Shown here: in pieces, positions 45,096 to 57,102 of the stretch
How positions within the stretch are numbered: position 1 is the stretch's first letter
Layout of the letters: the number at the start of each line of letters is the position of its first letter
Assembly: GCF_020520425.1 (NCBI RefSeq)
Contig: NC_079491.1
Coordinates: forward strand, 110,546,652-110,610,651
DNA length: 64,000 nt
Direction of reading: 5' to 3'
Origin: Spinacia oleracea
Lineage: Eukaryota; Streptophyta; Magnoliopsida; Caryophyllales; Amaranthaceae
Notes under the pieces: model-generated
Database searches by the model: none
Seen by the model: only the letters and a program-made list of their open reading frames with translations
Told to the model about the DNA's origin: nothing
Translations under genes and position numbers: made by a program

Positions 45096-46041
45096 ACCGT
45101 GTTTACGTGCTTGAACTTAAGTTTTTGGATGTATTTTGGATGTATTTTGGATGTATTTCGGCAACTCTGTTGCATTTGAATTCTGGTACTTAGTTTGGAA
45201 GTTAGTTTGGAAGTTTGTGTGGAAGTTAGTTTATGACTAAACATTTGATGTTGTATGTTTATATTTCTACTGTGAACTAAGGGGTCTTTTGTTTTAAAGG
45301 AATCCAGGTAGAAATAAGATATTTATGCGCCAATTAAGATCCCTGATTTGTAGTTATGTATGAAATCAATCAGATAAATGAACACAAGTAGTGAAATGCA
45401 CACAGGTAGTGAAATGCAGGTCAACTTTGGTATACGACATTTGTCAACTTTGGTATATGTCATTTGTCAACTTTGGTATGAGTATGACATTTGCCAACTT
45501 GGCTTTGGTACAGTTCATGTAGTCCTAAATTCAAGTTTGGTACAATGCATTTAACCAGAACTTTGACTTTGGTACGTTTTCATGTCGTAACAGAACTTCG
45601 ATTTGGTACATTAAATGTAGCCAGAACATCGAATTTGGTACATTAGATGTACCAAGAACTTCGACTTCAAGTCAACTTACATTTTCATTTGACCCAACCC
45701 ATTATATTTGCTACACTTTTGGTGGTGATAATAAGATTTTAAAGTTGCCAAACTTCGTACACTTCTTATTTGGTACCACCACTTACATAATAGGCAAATA
45801 ATAAAACACTTACAAAGAAAAGAGTTAAGTAAACGATAATAATCCAAAATCAACTAACAAGACCCTTAGATATAAATTATCCGCATAGCAGTAAACTATC
45901 CCAAATGAAGTGAATTATCCAAAAGCAGCAGTAAACATTACCACCAAAAAATCCGACACAAATCTTAAACATTAGATAATCCGGCTAATAAACAGTTTCC
46001 AAGAGTTACATAATATTACTACGAGAATCATCAGATGCCTT
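45096..46041. other. spacer between the two Ulp1-like genes
   Basis: Convergent 3' ends. 45140-45165 has GGATGTATTTT repeated three times, and 45200-45230 has GGAAGTTAGTTT repeats. From 45425 to 45780 the word TTTGGTA(C/T) recurs at least eight times. No gene. Confidence 0.6.
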
Positions 46042-49000
46042 TCAAGTATAGGTGATTGCTGACAATGCTTCATCCTTTGCTTCATTAAATTCTGAGAGAA
46101 AGTCTTCCATTAGTAGCGCTTTTCGAGCCACAACAATATTTTCCTACAACGATGAATGAATGGTAATAAGGAGCAATAGTTTGTAGGCTACCATATATAT
46201 ATGAGGGCTAAATACAAAGCCACTTACCATTCCATATCTTGATACGATACGAGCGGCCGATGACTTTATCCATCCCAACATTAGTACGCCGCAGCTATGA
46301 CTGCAAGAAAACTAGTTGTGATTAAACGGGGGAATAAAATTGAAATGACACAGAGAATGATTTAAATCCTCTGGTTCACATACTTGTCGGTGTTGTTCAT
46401 AAGCTCGACTAGTTGTCTTCCCCAACTACCCATTGTGCCTAGTTCCCACTGGGGGTCATGGACATTTAACATCGTGTCGATGGCCGGGATCTGTGATGTA
46501 AAGCATTCACATCAACCCCAGAAATTGTAGTTTGTAAATGACAATCGGCGTAAAAACTTTGGAAGCAAAACATACCATATTTTTCAGAATAGACTTATGC
46601 TTCTCTTCGGGGTTGGGGTACATAGTATCCATGAACCATATGGTCTTCTCCTTCAACTCAAATGCAGCACACCACCAATGGTCATCGTCCAATACAGGAA
46701 CAAAAATCTGATTCCATCATATTACCACAGGAATTATTAATTATTTGTTTATTCAGAGAACATGTGAAAGGAGAATGTTAAAACTAGGAAAAATACCACA
46801 CAAATATGGGATGCAGTTATGTCACGAAGCGGTTGGCCGTGCTTCTTTGCCAGATGTTCAAAAGGATCCTTATTCGTAATTACCCTCATCTGTAATATAA
46901 AATGATGTTCAATAAATATATTCTGGTGTAAACCCTAAACACCTAAAACTTAAAAATGTGATTTTAATAATTAAAAATGTGATTTAAGAATTCAAACTTA
47001 AAAGTGTGATTTAAATAATAAAAAATGTGATCTAAGGCGTAATAATTCAATTCAAGGCGCAATTACCGCAAATGTTGGGTCAAGCATAATTCTCCGACTC
47101 TTGCCTTCGTAATCCATTGCCCACTTTTTCATATACATCTCCGAAGCCATCCTTACATAGTCAGCACTGACCCTCGCTCTTGTATGCAAGACCCCATAGC
47201 AGTCTCTTTGGGTTGCACTCTTGCCATCGCAGGTAATCATGACTTATCCTGGACTGCAAAACAGAACTGCTTTAGTTAAGGTATTAAATGGGATCATATT
47301 CTTATAAGTTGATTAACTTACTTAGCCTCGTCTCTCAAATCTTTCCATCTCTTAACGAACGCAGTGATGTCATTAACCGGACCTGTGACCCTTTGGTTTG
47401 TACCAGACACGAAATCTCCCGAAAATACTGCTGCAGATGGAATATGAGTTCGGTGTCCTAAACTCCTCCTCCTCCTTGGTCCTCCTCCAGCAGCGGCCTC
47501 TTCATTGTCACGCGCATCCTCATTCAACTCCTCATCATTGTCACGCGCATCCTCATTCAACTCCTTACTAGTCAATGGGTCGTCCTGATTCAACTCCTTA
47601 TTGTTCACAGGATCATTCTCGTTATTGCCATGACACTCTTCATTACGTTGTGCTAATACGGATTGAAGAGATTCATTTGCAACTTTGCCAATGACATCAG
47701 TAACTGATACTTGATGGTGATTGTCAATGTGCAACAAATCGTCGACAGCGGCCATCTTCTTGTTGATCTCTTGTTGCTCTGTTTGGGTTCTTTGTGAGGT
47801 TGGATTGATTATCCTTGGACTTCCCACTTTCTCAAGAGACGTGAATGGTTGATTCAAACCAAGATCAAGATCTTGTATATTGTCAGCAAAATGATGAGCC
47901 AGAGAATGGATATGGAACTGGTCATGTATGGGAAAGCCAAAGGGTCTTGTGTTGTCCCGTGCCGTTTGCAACTTATCAATCTTCTCCTCCAGCCTCTCTA
48001 GGTAAGGTGTGATCAACTTCATAATCTGTACCATGTATGGAAGATGACCAAATTTTAGTGTGTATACTCGAACGATTTATACAATGTAAAAATATAAATG
48101 CGTAGATGAATTACATACATTATTTACTAGCCTTGTATCCTCGCAATCCTCATCTTCCTGCGAGATGGGTGTAATTTTGTCTCTGGCGAGTCGGGGATGT
48201 GGTTCCCCATATGCAATGTCCAGTGACTGCCACAATAAACATTAAACATTTCCATAAATAATAACCAATAACCAGAATAAGTTTGCTACACATGATTTTA
48301 ATGTTGTGTTGTGATTCATTGTAAAAGGATCAACTTACTGATAGCTTTCCGTAGTCGTCAGTTTCCTTCTTGTCCAAATCCCTAGCCAGGAAGACATGCT
48401 CAGTTGTCCAAACTCCTATCCTTGGAAACTCGTTCCACGACAGAGGAGGCCTGTTCAAATGATCTAGGTAGAATATCTGTTCACCAAAAGTTTAATCAAA
48501 AATTATTTAAATAATACGAAAAGTAACATTCACTATGGGGAAAAAAGGTTTGGAAAAGTACCAAGAGGAACAGAGTACAACCACCACATCCCGCCACGAA
48601 CCCAGCTTTGTCAAACTTCTCAGCAAACTCAGAAGACTTAGTCATAAGCCACTCATGGGCAAACGTACACCAATCATATTCAATTGACATGTCTGCCACA
48701 GTACACGCTTGCATCAAGGGCTTAGACATATATGATCCATCAGTCGAAGGACATATGACCAGACCCAAGAGCGCCATCAAGAAAGCAGTACGGAATTCGC
48801 TACGGCCCGATTCGGTTTCTAGCTGGGTGACGTTGCCATCTTCATCCTCTTCGACTAACGCATCGATGACTGAACGTAAAGAAACCATTTCCTTTCCCTC
48901 CCCATTCACCATTGTGAATTTCCGAGACACCTTCGCAACCTTAACAACCAACGCCGGACTATCAACCACGTCGAAGGGAACCGTCTTACCTCCCATTGGG

Positions 49001-49966
49001 AGATCAAATATGCATTTCCATTGTGTTGGAGACAACGGTAAGACTCTGCCATCACCTGCAACCAAGGTCTGGGCAACTCCATCCACCCTAGTCATTAACC
49101 AATAGCAGAACTGTCGCGAGAGTTGGGTCAACTTCAACATTAGCATCCCACCAAAACCCATTTGTTTAACAACTTCAATTCTAGAAGCATCAAACCTTTT
49201 GATCAACTTCGAAAATGCATCAACACGGCAAATGACCGCTGGTTGCTGTAAACATGAAAAGCGTATGGTCATATAAAAAACATTCCTGTACAACTAGAAA
49301 TGAATAATGGGACACTGAATTTTAATGAATACAGTTTCATCATTTAGATAAAGTTCACTGACTAACCTTGTTGCGACATTTTTGTAGTTGCGTCGCAACA
49401 CATAACTCTTCCCTCTTAACTTGTTCCCCGTTTGACAGACCTGACAGACCTTTGGTTCTTCTCACAACGTATTGCTGCTCCTGAATACCAATAACAAATA
49501 TATTTAGAATTCATTTTTGCCAATCAACAGGGGAACCAATTACAATGACTCACTCCTGCTGCATTGCTTTACCTGTGGCCGTGGCTTTGGGGTAGGAAGT
49601 CGTCTCCTTTTTACACCTTGCTTGGGTAATATTTTCCGAGACACTTGTTGTTTGTATCCCCTCTTAATTGGATGTGTCTCTCGCTCTGGCACTTCATCGT
49701 ACTCCTCATCAGAATTCTCAACTTCATCATTGTTAGTCTCCTCAGCTTCATAGTCCTCATCACCCTCATCTTGACTTTCGTCTTCGTACGAATCTTCATC
49801 TACGACCGCCCTACACTTTTTCGTTGGCGGTTTATGAATAGGAAGTACACTCAAGTCACTGGTGAAGTACTTACACAGTTCATCATCCCCAAAGTCCTCG
49901 AAGGATTTATGTTATTTGTATTTGGACTTTGAAGTTCCCTCATATTCAATGACATTATTCCCCATT
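46042..49966 (-). CDS. Ulp1-like (C48) protease gene 2, catalytic residues kept
   Basis: A minus-strand paralogue of gene 1 with the same exon order. Main pieces: about 49966-49540 (acidic, then KRRRLP basic), 49483-49371, 49246-48562 (KQMGFGGMLMLKL, YWLMTRVD, FDLPMGG), 48479-48340 (FYLDHLN), 48230-48121, 48034-about 47325 (coiled start, charged repeats, RRRRS), 47240-47070, about 46888-46802, about 46709-46577, 46492-46385, then two short exons to the stop at 46042. Catalytic His (DDDHWWCAAF), Asp (WFMDT) and Cys (HSCGVLMLGW) are all present. It should act on SUMO-like targets in the nucleus (family knowledge). A TAA at 49912-49914 interrupts the first exon after 17 codons of the nearest ATG frame, so either an intron is missed or the start is broken. 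Exon edges near 47320/47240 are uncertain. Confidence 0.72.
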
Positions 49967-50572
49967 TTTCTCTTCGTATGACTATGAACTAGTCCCTTCC
50001 TCATGACACTGTGAAAATAATAAATAGGGACACAAAATCAAATACTTATACTCATCTCAAATTACCAACAACAAACACACAAAAAAACCAAACATTACGC
50101 AAAATGGTTAACTACAATTACTTTATATGCATCTCAAATCACCAACAACGGACACAAAAAGTACCATACAGTAATCAATTTGACTACATCACTTCAGTTT
50201 TACCAAACCCAATTTAGAAACGAGAAATGTACAACTGGGCCTTTAGAAATAGTTGAGTACAACTACTCAATACTGATGTCAATTCCCCAACAAAGAACGC
50301 AAAAACTAACCATACATTACTCAATTTGTAAGAACCCTAATTTAGGAACCCTAATTTATAAACGACATCTTTTGAATTGGGTCTTCTCATAAACTTTACT
50401 ACAATTACTATGTACTACTGTCAAATCACCATACAACCAACGACAAAAACTCATACAAAATTCAATATGGATTTGTTAATTCCATTTAGGGAACCCTAAA
50501 TGGAAATTGGGAACAAGTAGTGATTCAAATTGAAATACTGAAATTGTAAAGAAAATTTCGACTTTGATACCT

Positions 50573-50700
50573 GGGTGGTGGATTTGGTGAACGCCGTCGA
50601 CAAGGCAAGTCGGAGTGGGGAAGTCGAAGAACTGCGACACTTCAGGAGAGAGAAAATACACAAGTAGAAATGACAGGAGAGAGAAAGGATTTTCCTATAA
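50573..50700 (-). promoter_or_regulatory. promoter and first non-coding exon of Ulp1-like gene 2
   Basis: On the minus strand a TATA-like TATTATAGG at about 50692-50700 precedes a CT-rich leader. The leader ends at a donor CACCCAG/GTATCA at about 50572. The layout mirrors the CT-rich leader of gene 1. Confidence 0.45.
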
Positions 50701-51159
50701 TAATTTTATTTTTAAATTAAAATATGGGTTTAATATTAAGTTATTTGTACTGTGGAATCGACAAGTGTCTTTGTTTTGAATAATAACTTTTTTGAAATTT
50801 AAGTGTTAGTCAAATATCCCGCCCATAAAAAAAAACACTATAAGGACAATTTTAAGCCCCAATGGTTGAATCATTTTTTAAGGACAAAGTACGAACTTGA
50901 CATATTTGTAAAATTTAACGTACCAAATTCACTAGTATCTATCATATTTATAAAAGTATAAGTACCAAATGACGATAGTATCTAACAAAACTATACAAAC
51001 GCTAGGTACCATTACAAAAAAGGACATAGAGAACAGTACATAGATGTTCACTAAGGGTACCTTATAAAAATAAGTTTCAAGTCCAATAAGTTCGTTCAGA
51101 TAAATTCAGATAAGTTTCAATATGTTTCAATAAGTTCCAATAACTTCAGATAAATTCCA

Positions 51160-51600
51160 ATTAGTTCCAATTAATTATTAATTATTAATAAATAAGTATT
51201 AATTATTAATTAGTAATTATTAATTACTTAATAATTACTGATTAATAAGTAATAATTAATAATTAATAATTAATAATTAATAACAATTATTCACTACATA
51301 ATTATTAAATATTAATTATTAACTTATAATTATTAAGTAATTAATAGACATTAATTATTTAAATTTTATTTTTATTTTTATTATGTATTATTATTTATTA
51401 TGTATTATTTATTATTTATTATTCATTATTTATTATTTATTATTTATTATGTATTAATAATTATTTATTACTACCTACATTCCTTAATGTTCTTTACGCT
51501 TACTATTTGCACGACTTATTTATTCAATATTCAACGACTTATTTATTATTTATTAATTATTAATTATTAAATATTATTAATTTATTATTACTTATTATTT
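51160..51600. repeat. TTATTA/TAATTA simple-sequence tract
   Basis: About 440 bases made almost only of A and T in TTATTA, TAATTA and ATTTATT words. Confidence 0.85.
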
Positions 51601-51759
51601 ACTATTTGAACCTTAATTAATGATTTATAGAAAAGTGCGAAAATGGTGTGGAAAAGTGGGAAACGTGTAAGTTCAGATAAGTTCAGATAAGTTCAGGTCA
51701 AATAAGTTGAACATAACGCACCCTAATGCTTCGAAACTACTAAGGGTTAAGGGTCAATG

Positions 51760-52135
51760 TGAAGGAAATAATGCCCAAGTATCCATTTAAGGTTAAGTAG
51801 TCTAATAAGTGTTGGTGAACCGTATGCCTAGCTAGAGGCCGGTTGTATTCCAGGAAACGGAAATATGGATCGTATCCTATCAAAGACGTAGATGTTGCCG
51901 GAATCGGAAACATGGTACGTATCAGAAAATATTTTCGAAAATTGAAATATTGCCGGAGTCCTCGGAAATATTTCCGGAAATTGAAATATTTTCAGAAATA
52001 GAAATATATTGTCAAAATCGGATACATTACAATTTTGTTCGAAAACGAAAATGAATTGGGAATTATTAAATATTCTCCCAATCGGAAATGAATTCCCGCA
52101 TCACCAACCGAATTGCTTACAAAAGAAAATCGATA
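51760..52135 (+). mobile_element. fragment of the copia family LTR, opposite orientation
   Basis: Starts TGAAGGAAATAATGCCC, the U3 end of the LTRs at 4798, 10589, 22860 and 31878 read on the minus strand. It continues through a decayed version of the GGAAATATTGCCGG repeats. Truncated after about 375 bases and strongly diverged, so it is an old insertion or solo-LTR remnant inside the Mutator-like element. Confidence 0.75.
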
Positions 52136-52188
52136 TAGATCCGTTGTCATTTGTACATATCGGTTATAGGTAATTACTTTAGGGTTTG

Positions 52189-52211
52189 AGGGTTTAGGGT
52201 TAGGGTTAGGT
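52189..52211 (+). repeat. short telomere-like repeat
   Basis: GGGTTTGAGGGTTTAGGGTTAGGG-like run; plant telomere units are TTTAGGG. Only three or four imperfect units. Confidence 0.6.
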
Positions 52212-52735
52212 ATTTCATTTGTACATGTCGGTTCTACACATTAAACGTATTTTTTCAAAAACAGGTTCAAAAAAATGGAAGGGCATAGATTTAATACAAC
52301 AAAATTAAGTATGGATTACTGGACACTAATTAGGGACTTTTAAAAATTAAGTATGGATTAGGGACTTTTAAAAATTGGTACCCTAGTTATTCAAATACAG
52401 CTCACGCATGTTGAATTTGTTACATTTGTTGTACCAAATTAGGGTATCTTTGTTAAAGATTTTGGAATTTTTGTACCAAATGGGGTTATGTGTGCTGTAT
52501 TTGGTACAGTATTTGTACCAAATTAGGTTTATTAGTACTTTTTAAGTCTTGAAGAATGACAGTAAGGATCGCAAAGTTGTGGTAATAACAACACATAAAT
52601 ATAGATTCTATCCCATTCAAACACACACACAGAAACACATACATATAGATCATTCAAATATCTGAAATGAACAACAACACATAAACAATTTCATTGTTAA
52701 ACCTATTTTCCTCTTCATAGTTTTGACTTCGAAAA

Positions 52736-55603
52736 TCACTTATCCCACCCAAGAGAATTTCGGCATAAAAGATCATCAACATTGTCAAGTCCAAGTCCAT
52801 CATCATCACCAACATCACCAACAATGTCAAGTCCATCATCTCCTCCAACTATGCTGGTGAAATACCCAACTGACCCATCTTGAGATAACATCTCAATACC
52901 CCCAGCAGAAGTGTGTGTCAACTCAACATCATCAGCGTCCTGAATAAGAATAAGTCAAATCAAAGTTAATGGTTTGGACATATGAACTGCAACGTAACAA
53001 GTACTATAAATACATTTGTAATACCTGCGTGGGAGGTTCCTGTGAGCAACCAGCAACATCATTTGTTTTGCTTCTCCTTCTCCTTATGGGTGTTTTCTTT
53101 TTTGGCTCAACACAAGAACGGTGCCTACAACTTGGTGTCCTATGTGGTTTATTTCTTGCCACATGATCATTCACCATGACGTTATCAGGAGGTGTTGCAC
53201 ATTTGTTTCGTTTGTTCACAGACTTAGGGGTACTTTTGGTGGTCCTCTTGTTTTTGGTTTGACTGCACCCATTGGTAACAGATTTTGGAGTAGTTGCCCT
53301 CTTCTTGTTGGTTTGAGACAAACCAGGAGTACCAACATCATCCTGTGTCTCATCAGCATCCATATCTTCCACACCAATCAACTGTTGATCCAACCGCTTC
53401 TCCAACACCTTCAATGTATCCATCACGATTTTAATGCACTCGGGATTCGTTGACGCCTTCAAACTGATTGGCTCGTATGCTAGCATTAATTTATCATGCT
53501 TCATGACATCTTCGGTCTTACTTGGATCATGGTACACCACCTTCACGCGCGAGTGCTTCCTTGACACATCTTTCCTCCATCTACGAAGAATATAAACATC
53601 TGGGACATTTTGAATGTCATGCATGTCATACACTTTTATAATGTGCCTGCAAAGTATACCGTCACTTTCAAACAGCTTGCATTCGCACTCCGCCAATTTA
53701 GTCTCCAAATTTATCTGCACGATATAATTCCGCCTGTACTTTGTTGAAAATTCCTTGCGGGTTTCCTTACACAACACCCACACTCTGTCCTCCAGCTTAT
53801 GATGTGCAACTTCAGCTGACACCATAGTAGTCTCAAGAGAAGTAAGGTACAGTACACGATTGCACTGCTCTTGAACCTCGAGGAATTTTGCATCTGTGTA
53901 CACCTTTCTAAAGGCTCTCTCAACACTAAATTGGGTGGCCAACGGGCGAACTGCCCTTTGGTCAGCTGCATCAGCCTGTTGCTCATCGTTAGCTCTAGAT
54001 TCCACTGCTTTAATATAAAATGGAGCAAACTCAAACAATCGAGTGTGCTTATCAACGAACCCATCAAAGAACCTGTTTATGCTTTCGGATCTTTGAGTGC
54101 TCTTCATTCCAGCCCAAAACATCCCGTTCATAAATGCAGGCACCCACATTTCCCTTCCATGGTATAATCCTGAAATAGTAGCAAAAGGAAATCAACATAA
54201 ACAAGTCTTGAACATCTTAAGGTCTGTTTTTTCTGCAGGAAAATGTGTGTCTACATGAAAATGTACCATATGGTTTTTTAATTAATGTACCATATATGAA
54301 ATAATGAAAAATATAATTATGGAATTACCTGCAAGCCAAATCTCACCCTCCAGTTTATACTTCTTGATTACATCAGTCCATTGCACTTCAAATTCATTCT
54401 TGGTAAGGCTGTTGTAAATCACATTATGAAGCTCAACTTTGAACAGATCATAGTCATTGTATTTTCCAAGTTTGTGACTGAACTTGGTAAGTATGTGCCA
54501 CAAGCACCATCGATGTCAGACATCAGGCATTACTTCTCGTAGGGCCTTCCTCATGGCAGCGTCTTGGTCAGTAAGAAAACCAATGGGTTTTTTGTTAGAC
54601 ATACATGACAACCACTCGGTAAATAACCATTCAAAGGTCTCTGAATCTTCATGGGATAACAATGCACACCCAAGCAGAATGGTTTGACCATGGTGATTAA
54701 CCCCAACAAAGTTAGAAAATGGCAAGTCATACTCGTTTGTTAAGTAGGTGGAGTTAAACACTACAACATCTCCAAACTCTTCGTAAGCAGCTCTACTCCT
54801 AGCATCTACCCACATCACATCCTTTAATATGTTATCCTCACCCACCCTATGCTTGTGAAAGAAATTTTCATTGTCAGTAGACATCGCTTTAAAGTACTTC
54901 CACATTGCATTCCAATCTCCCTCCTTCATCTTTTCTGCCTTATCCCTAGCAATGATGTTTTGAAGATCTTTTTTGGTGAATGTCACGTTCTCAACTCCAT
55001 TCCTCTCGCTAGCTAGACAGTTAAATATTTGAGGAACGTTAGCACCCGAGTTGTAGTCATTAAACAACTTCCTCTTTACAAGAGAGGTGATGTCTTCCTG
55101 TCGATACCTAGGAACATACCTAGATTTCCTCGGTGTTGGACAATGGTTCTTATGCTCATTAACTGCCCTTTTAACCACCCATTTCCCATCCTTGGTCCTG
55201 TTGCAATACATTAGAACAGGGCAATCACATTTCTTTGACCTTTTGGTGCCAAGCTCATCCCTAGTTGAGTAAACCCTTTTCCCCTCAACCCGACGCCTAT
55301 ACACTGCACGACCATAACATTCACACTTCCACAAGTATCCCCTCAGTTCCTTAGATTTTGCCCCCCCCCCCCCCCCTTTTGCACATACGACCCTGCAGCA
55401 CGGAGTATGCCAAATCCTTGTTGTCTCCCATACCTTTTGTAGTACGTATCCACTTCTTCCCAACTCTGGAATACCATCCCAACAAATGGAGGACTCACTA
55501 CATCATCATCGGCTCCATTTTCTTCTTCATCATCCGTAATGTGTACTTCCTCAATTAAATCCTCAATTACATCCTCATTATCATTCCCAACAAATTCAAC
55601 CAT
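52736..55603 (-). pseudogene. FAR1-type Mutator transposase, broken
   Basis: Exons 55603-54329, 54169-53025 and 52939-52736; introns 54170-54328 and 52940-53024 have GT-AG edges. Order: acidic N-terminus; FAR1 DNA-binding domain (PFVGMVFQSWEEV, CDCPVLMYC, HNHxC-type region); MULE transposase domain (about 54900-54516 and 54503-54060); SWIM zinc finger CECKLFESDGILCRHI (about 53650); basic and acidic tails. Three defects: a 16-C run (55361-55376) where the frame changes; a TGA at 54516-54518, probably from a CGA Arg codon before HRWCLWHI; and the first catalytic Asp of the DDE triad replaced by Asn (FNSTY, codon 54753-54755). The other acidic positions (LTDQD, TQRSES) remain. A 5' UTR intron acceptor GTTGCAG lies just upstream of the ATG. 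Confidence 0.85.
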
Positions 55604-57047
55604 ATTTCTGCAACATTTTACATTTCAATTAAGTAAAAACCCCTTTCAAAACCCTAACCCTAACAAAGATTTCAATACCTAAAAATCATTATCCATTCTC
55701 AAGGCTTATACATTCCCACTTATTTAATTATCAATACAGATTATTATAATTCACACTTAATTAATAATCATGCCTCAATTCTTACAAATTACCAATAATT
55801 TGTTTTGCTCATAATTTGTTTTGCTCAAATACAAAACTTAATTGCAATTTATCAATAACTGATTACCCTAATTCATTAATTGAATATGCAAAATTCATAT
55901 ATTGATTTACATAATTAAGACAAGCACATACCTTAAACTTGCTCAATGATGTGCGACCAACTGTTGATTTTTGTAGGAATACCAAATTCAACTCTGCTTT
56001 CTTTATCTCTCCTAAAACAATAAACCCCTAAAATTCGTTTTATACTGTACTTTCTATTTTCCCGCCCTTCTATTTCCATAATTTCCCCCCTTTTTTTTGG
56101 GATATTTTGGCAGGCCAATAACGTGTCGGAATAAGGGGAACCAATCTCCTCTGACAAATAGGACTTTGAAAAGGTAAAAAATATTCTCAAGATTTGGTAT
56201 TATCTTATTGACTTTCTTCGTAAAATTATTATGGTACATAATACGTACCAAATATAAATTTTTTTGAATATAGTATTATTTTAATACCAAATATAGTTCA
56301 TTTCACATTTGGTATAAATAAAATACCTGAATTTATGTCGGGTCGTAAATTTGGTACATATATCATACCGTTCCCTCAAAACGGGTACGGAATGGTACAA
56401 CTGAAGTACCAACCTAAGTTTAAACGTATTTCTAGTGTACTAAATTTGAAATTTAGTATCATATGTTAACTTCTTTGTTACATATCTAAAGTATGGTACA
56501 TATATAGTACCAATATCTATATTGGTACACATACAGTATATTCTCTTTTTTACCAGTTAATCAATGGTACTTGTTAAGTCCAAATGTAGTATATTTTGTC
56601 TTTCATAAATCGATACATTTTCATTTATGAATACATTTTCATCTTCAAGTTAATACTCTTTGAATTTCGACTTTAATTTCAATGAAGAACCAAACTTCAA
56701 ATACATTTTCAATCAGTTGAAAATTGGGAGTATTGGGGTTCTCTATAAGTTGGTACCATCCCTTATCTCCATCTCCCCTTATCTTTCTCTCTGATTTTGT
56801 TCTGGTTTCTTTCTCTCTCCTGTTGAAGCAACAGAGGAACGCTTGCCTTCGAAGGAATTTCGTGGAAATATTTCCCTCCAACTTTTCGCGAAAATCTTTC
56901 CTGCAAATTGGCGAAATTTTCCCACCATGTTTTCCCCCCTCAAATTTCAGAACATCCCGTTCCCCGTTACGGTGCAAAAGTACAATTCCAGCTCATTTTG
57001 GACACTTCTCCTTTAAAATTTAACCAGTTTATATTTTTATAATGGTA
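55604..57047. other. right subterminal region of the Mutator-like element
   Basis: Promoter side of the transposase gene. 56230-56600 is packed with TTTGGTA, GGTAC and GTACCAA words. 56720-57000 has a CT-rich stretch (TTTCTCTCTGATTT...TTTCTCTCTCC) like the gene leaders. No convincing gene. Confidence 0.55.
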
Positions 57048-57093
57048 CTTGTGTCCATTTTGGACGCAAGCCATTATGGGCTGAGAAACCCTC
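57048..57093 (-). repeat. terminal inverted repeat, right, with inner palindrome
   Basis: The reverse complement begins GAGGGTTTC and contains CCATAATGGC. The inner palindrome CTTGTGTCCA-TTT-TGGACGCAAG (57048-57070) has one arm mismatch. Confidence 0.9.
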
Positions 57094-57102
57094 ACCATCT
57101 CT
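57094..57102. repeat. 9-bp target duplication of the Mutator-like element (right)
   Basis: ACCATCTCT, identical to 40254-40262. Confidence 0.9.

Larger units (their letters stand above)
50701..52735. other. AT-rich spacer of the Mutator-like element
   Basis: No gene. 51160-51600 is a near-pure run of TTATTA/TAATTA words. 51760-52135 is a copia LTR fragment. 52189-52211 is telomere-like. TTTGGTAC/GTACCAAA words recur at 50925-51010 and 52375-52530. Confidence 0.65.
40263..57093 (-). mobile_element. complete 16.8-kb Mutator-like element with Ulp1 cargo
   Basis: Both ends carry a 46-bp inverted repeat (36 of 46 identical) beginning GAGG, with 9-bp duplications outside. Contents from left: Ulp1-like gene 1 (plus), Ulp1-like gene 2 (minus), AT-rich spacer with a copia LTR fragment, FAR1-type transposase gene (minus). 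Carriage of Ulp1-like genes by plant Mutator-like elements is known (Kaonashi group in Arabidopsis, CUMULE in melon); two copies tail to tail beside a FAR1-type transposase is less familiar to me. The transposase is broken, so movement would now need help. Confidence 0.88.

Noticed and set aside
55358..55603. A Gly-rich protein or separate short gene at the poly-C run
   Set aside because: The 86-codon frame and the overlapping 315-codon frame are two parts of one FAR1-type gene on either side of a 16-C run.
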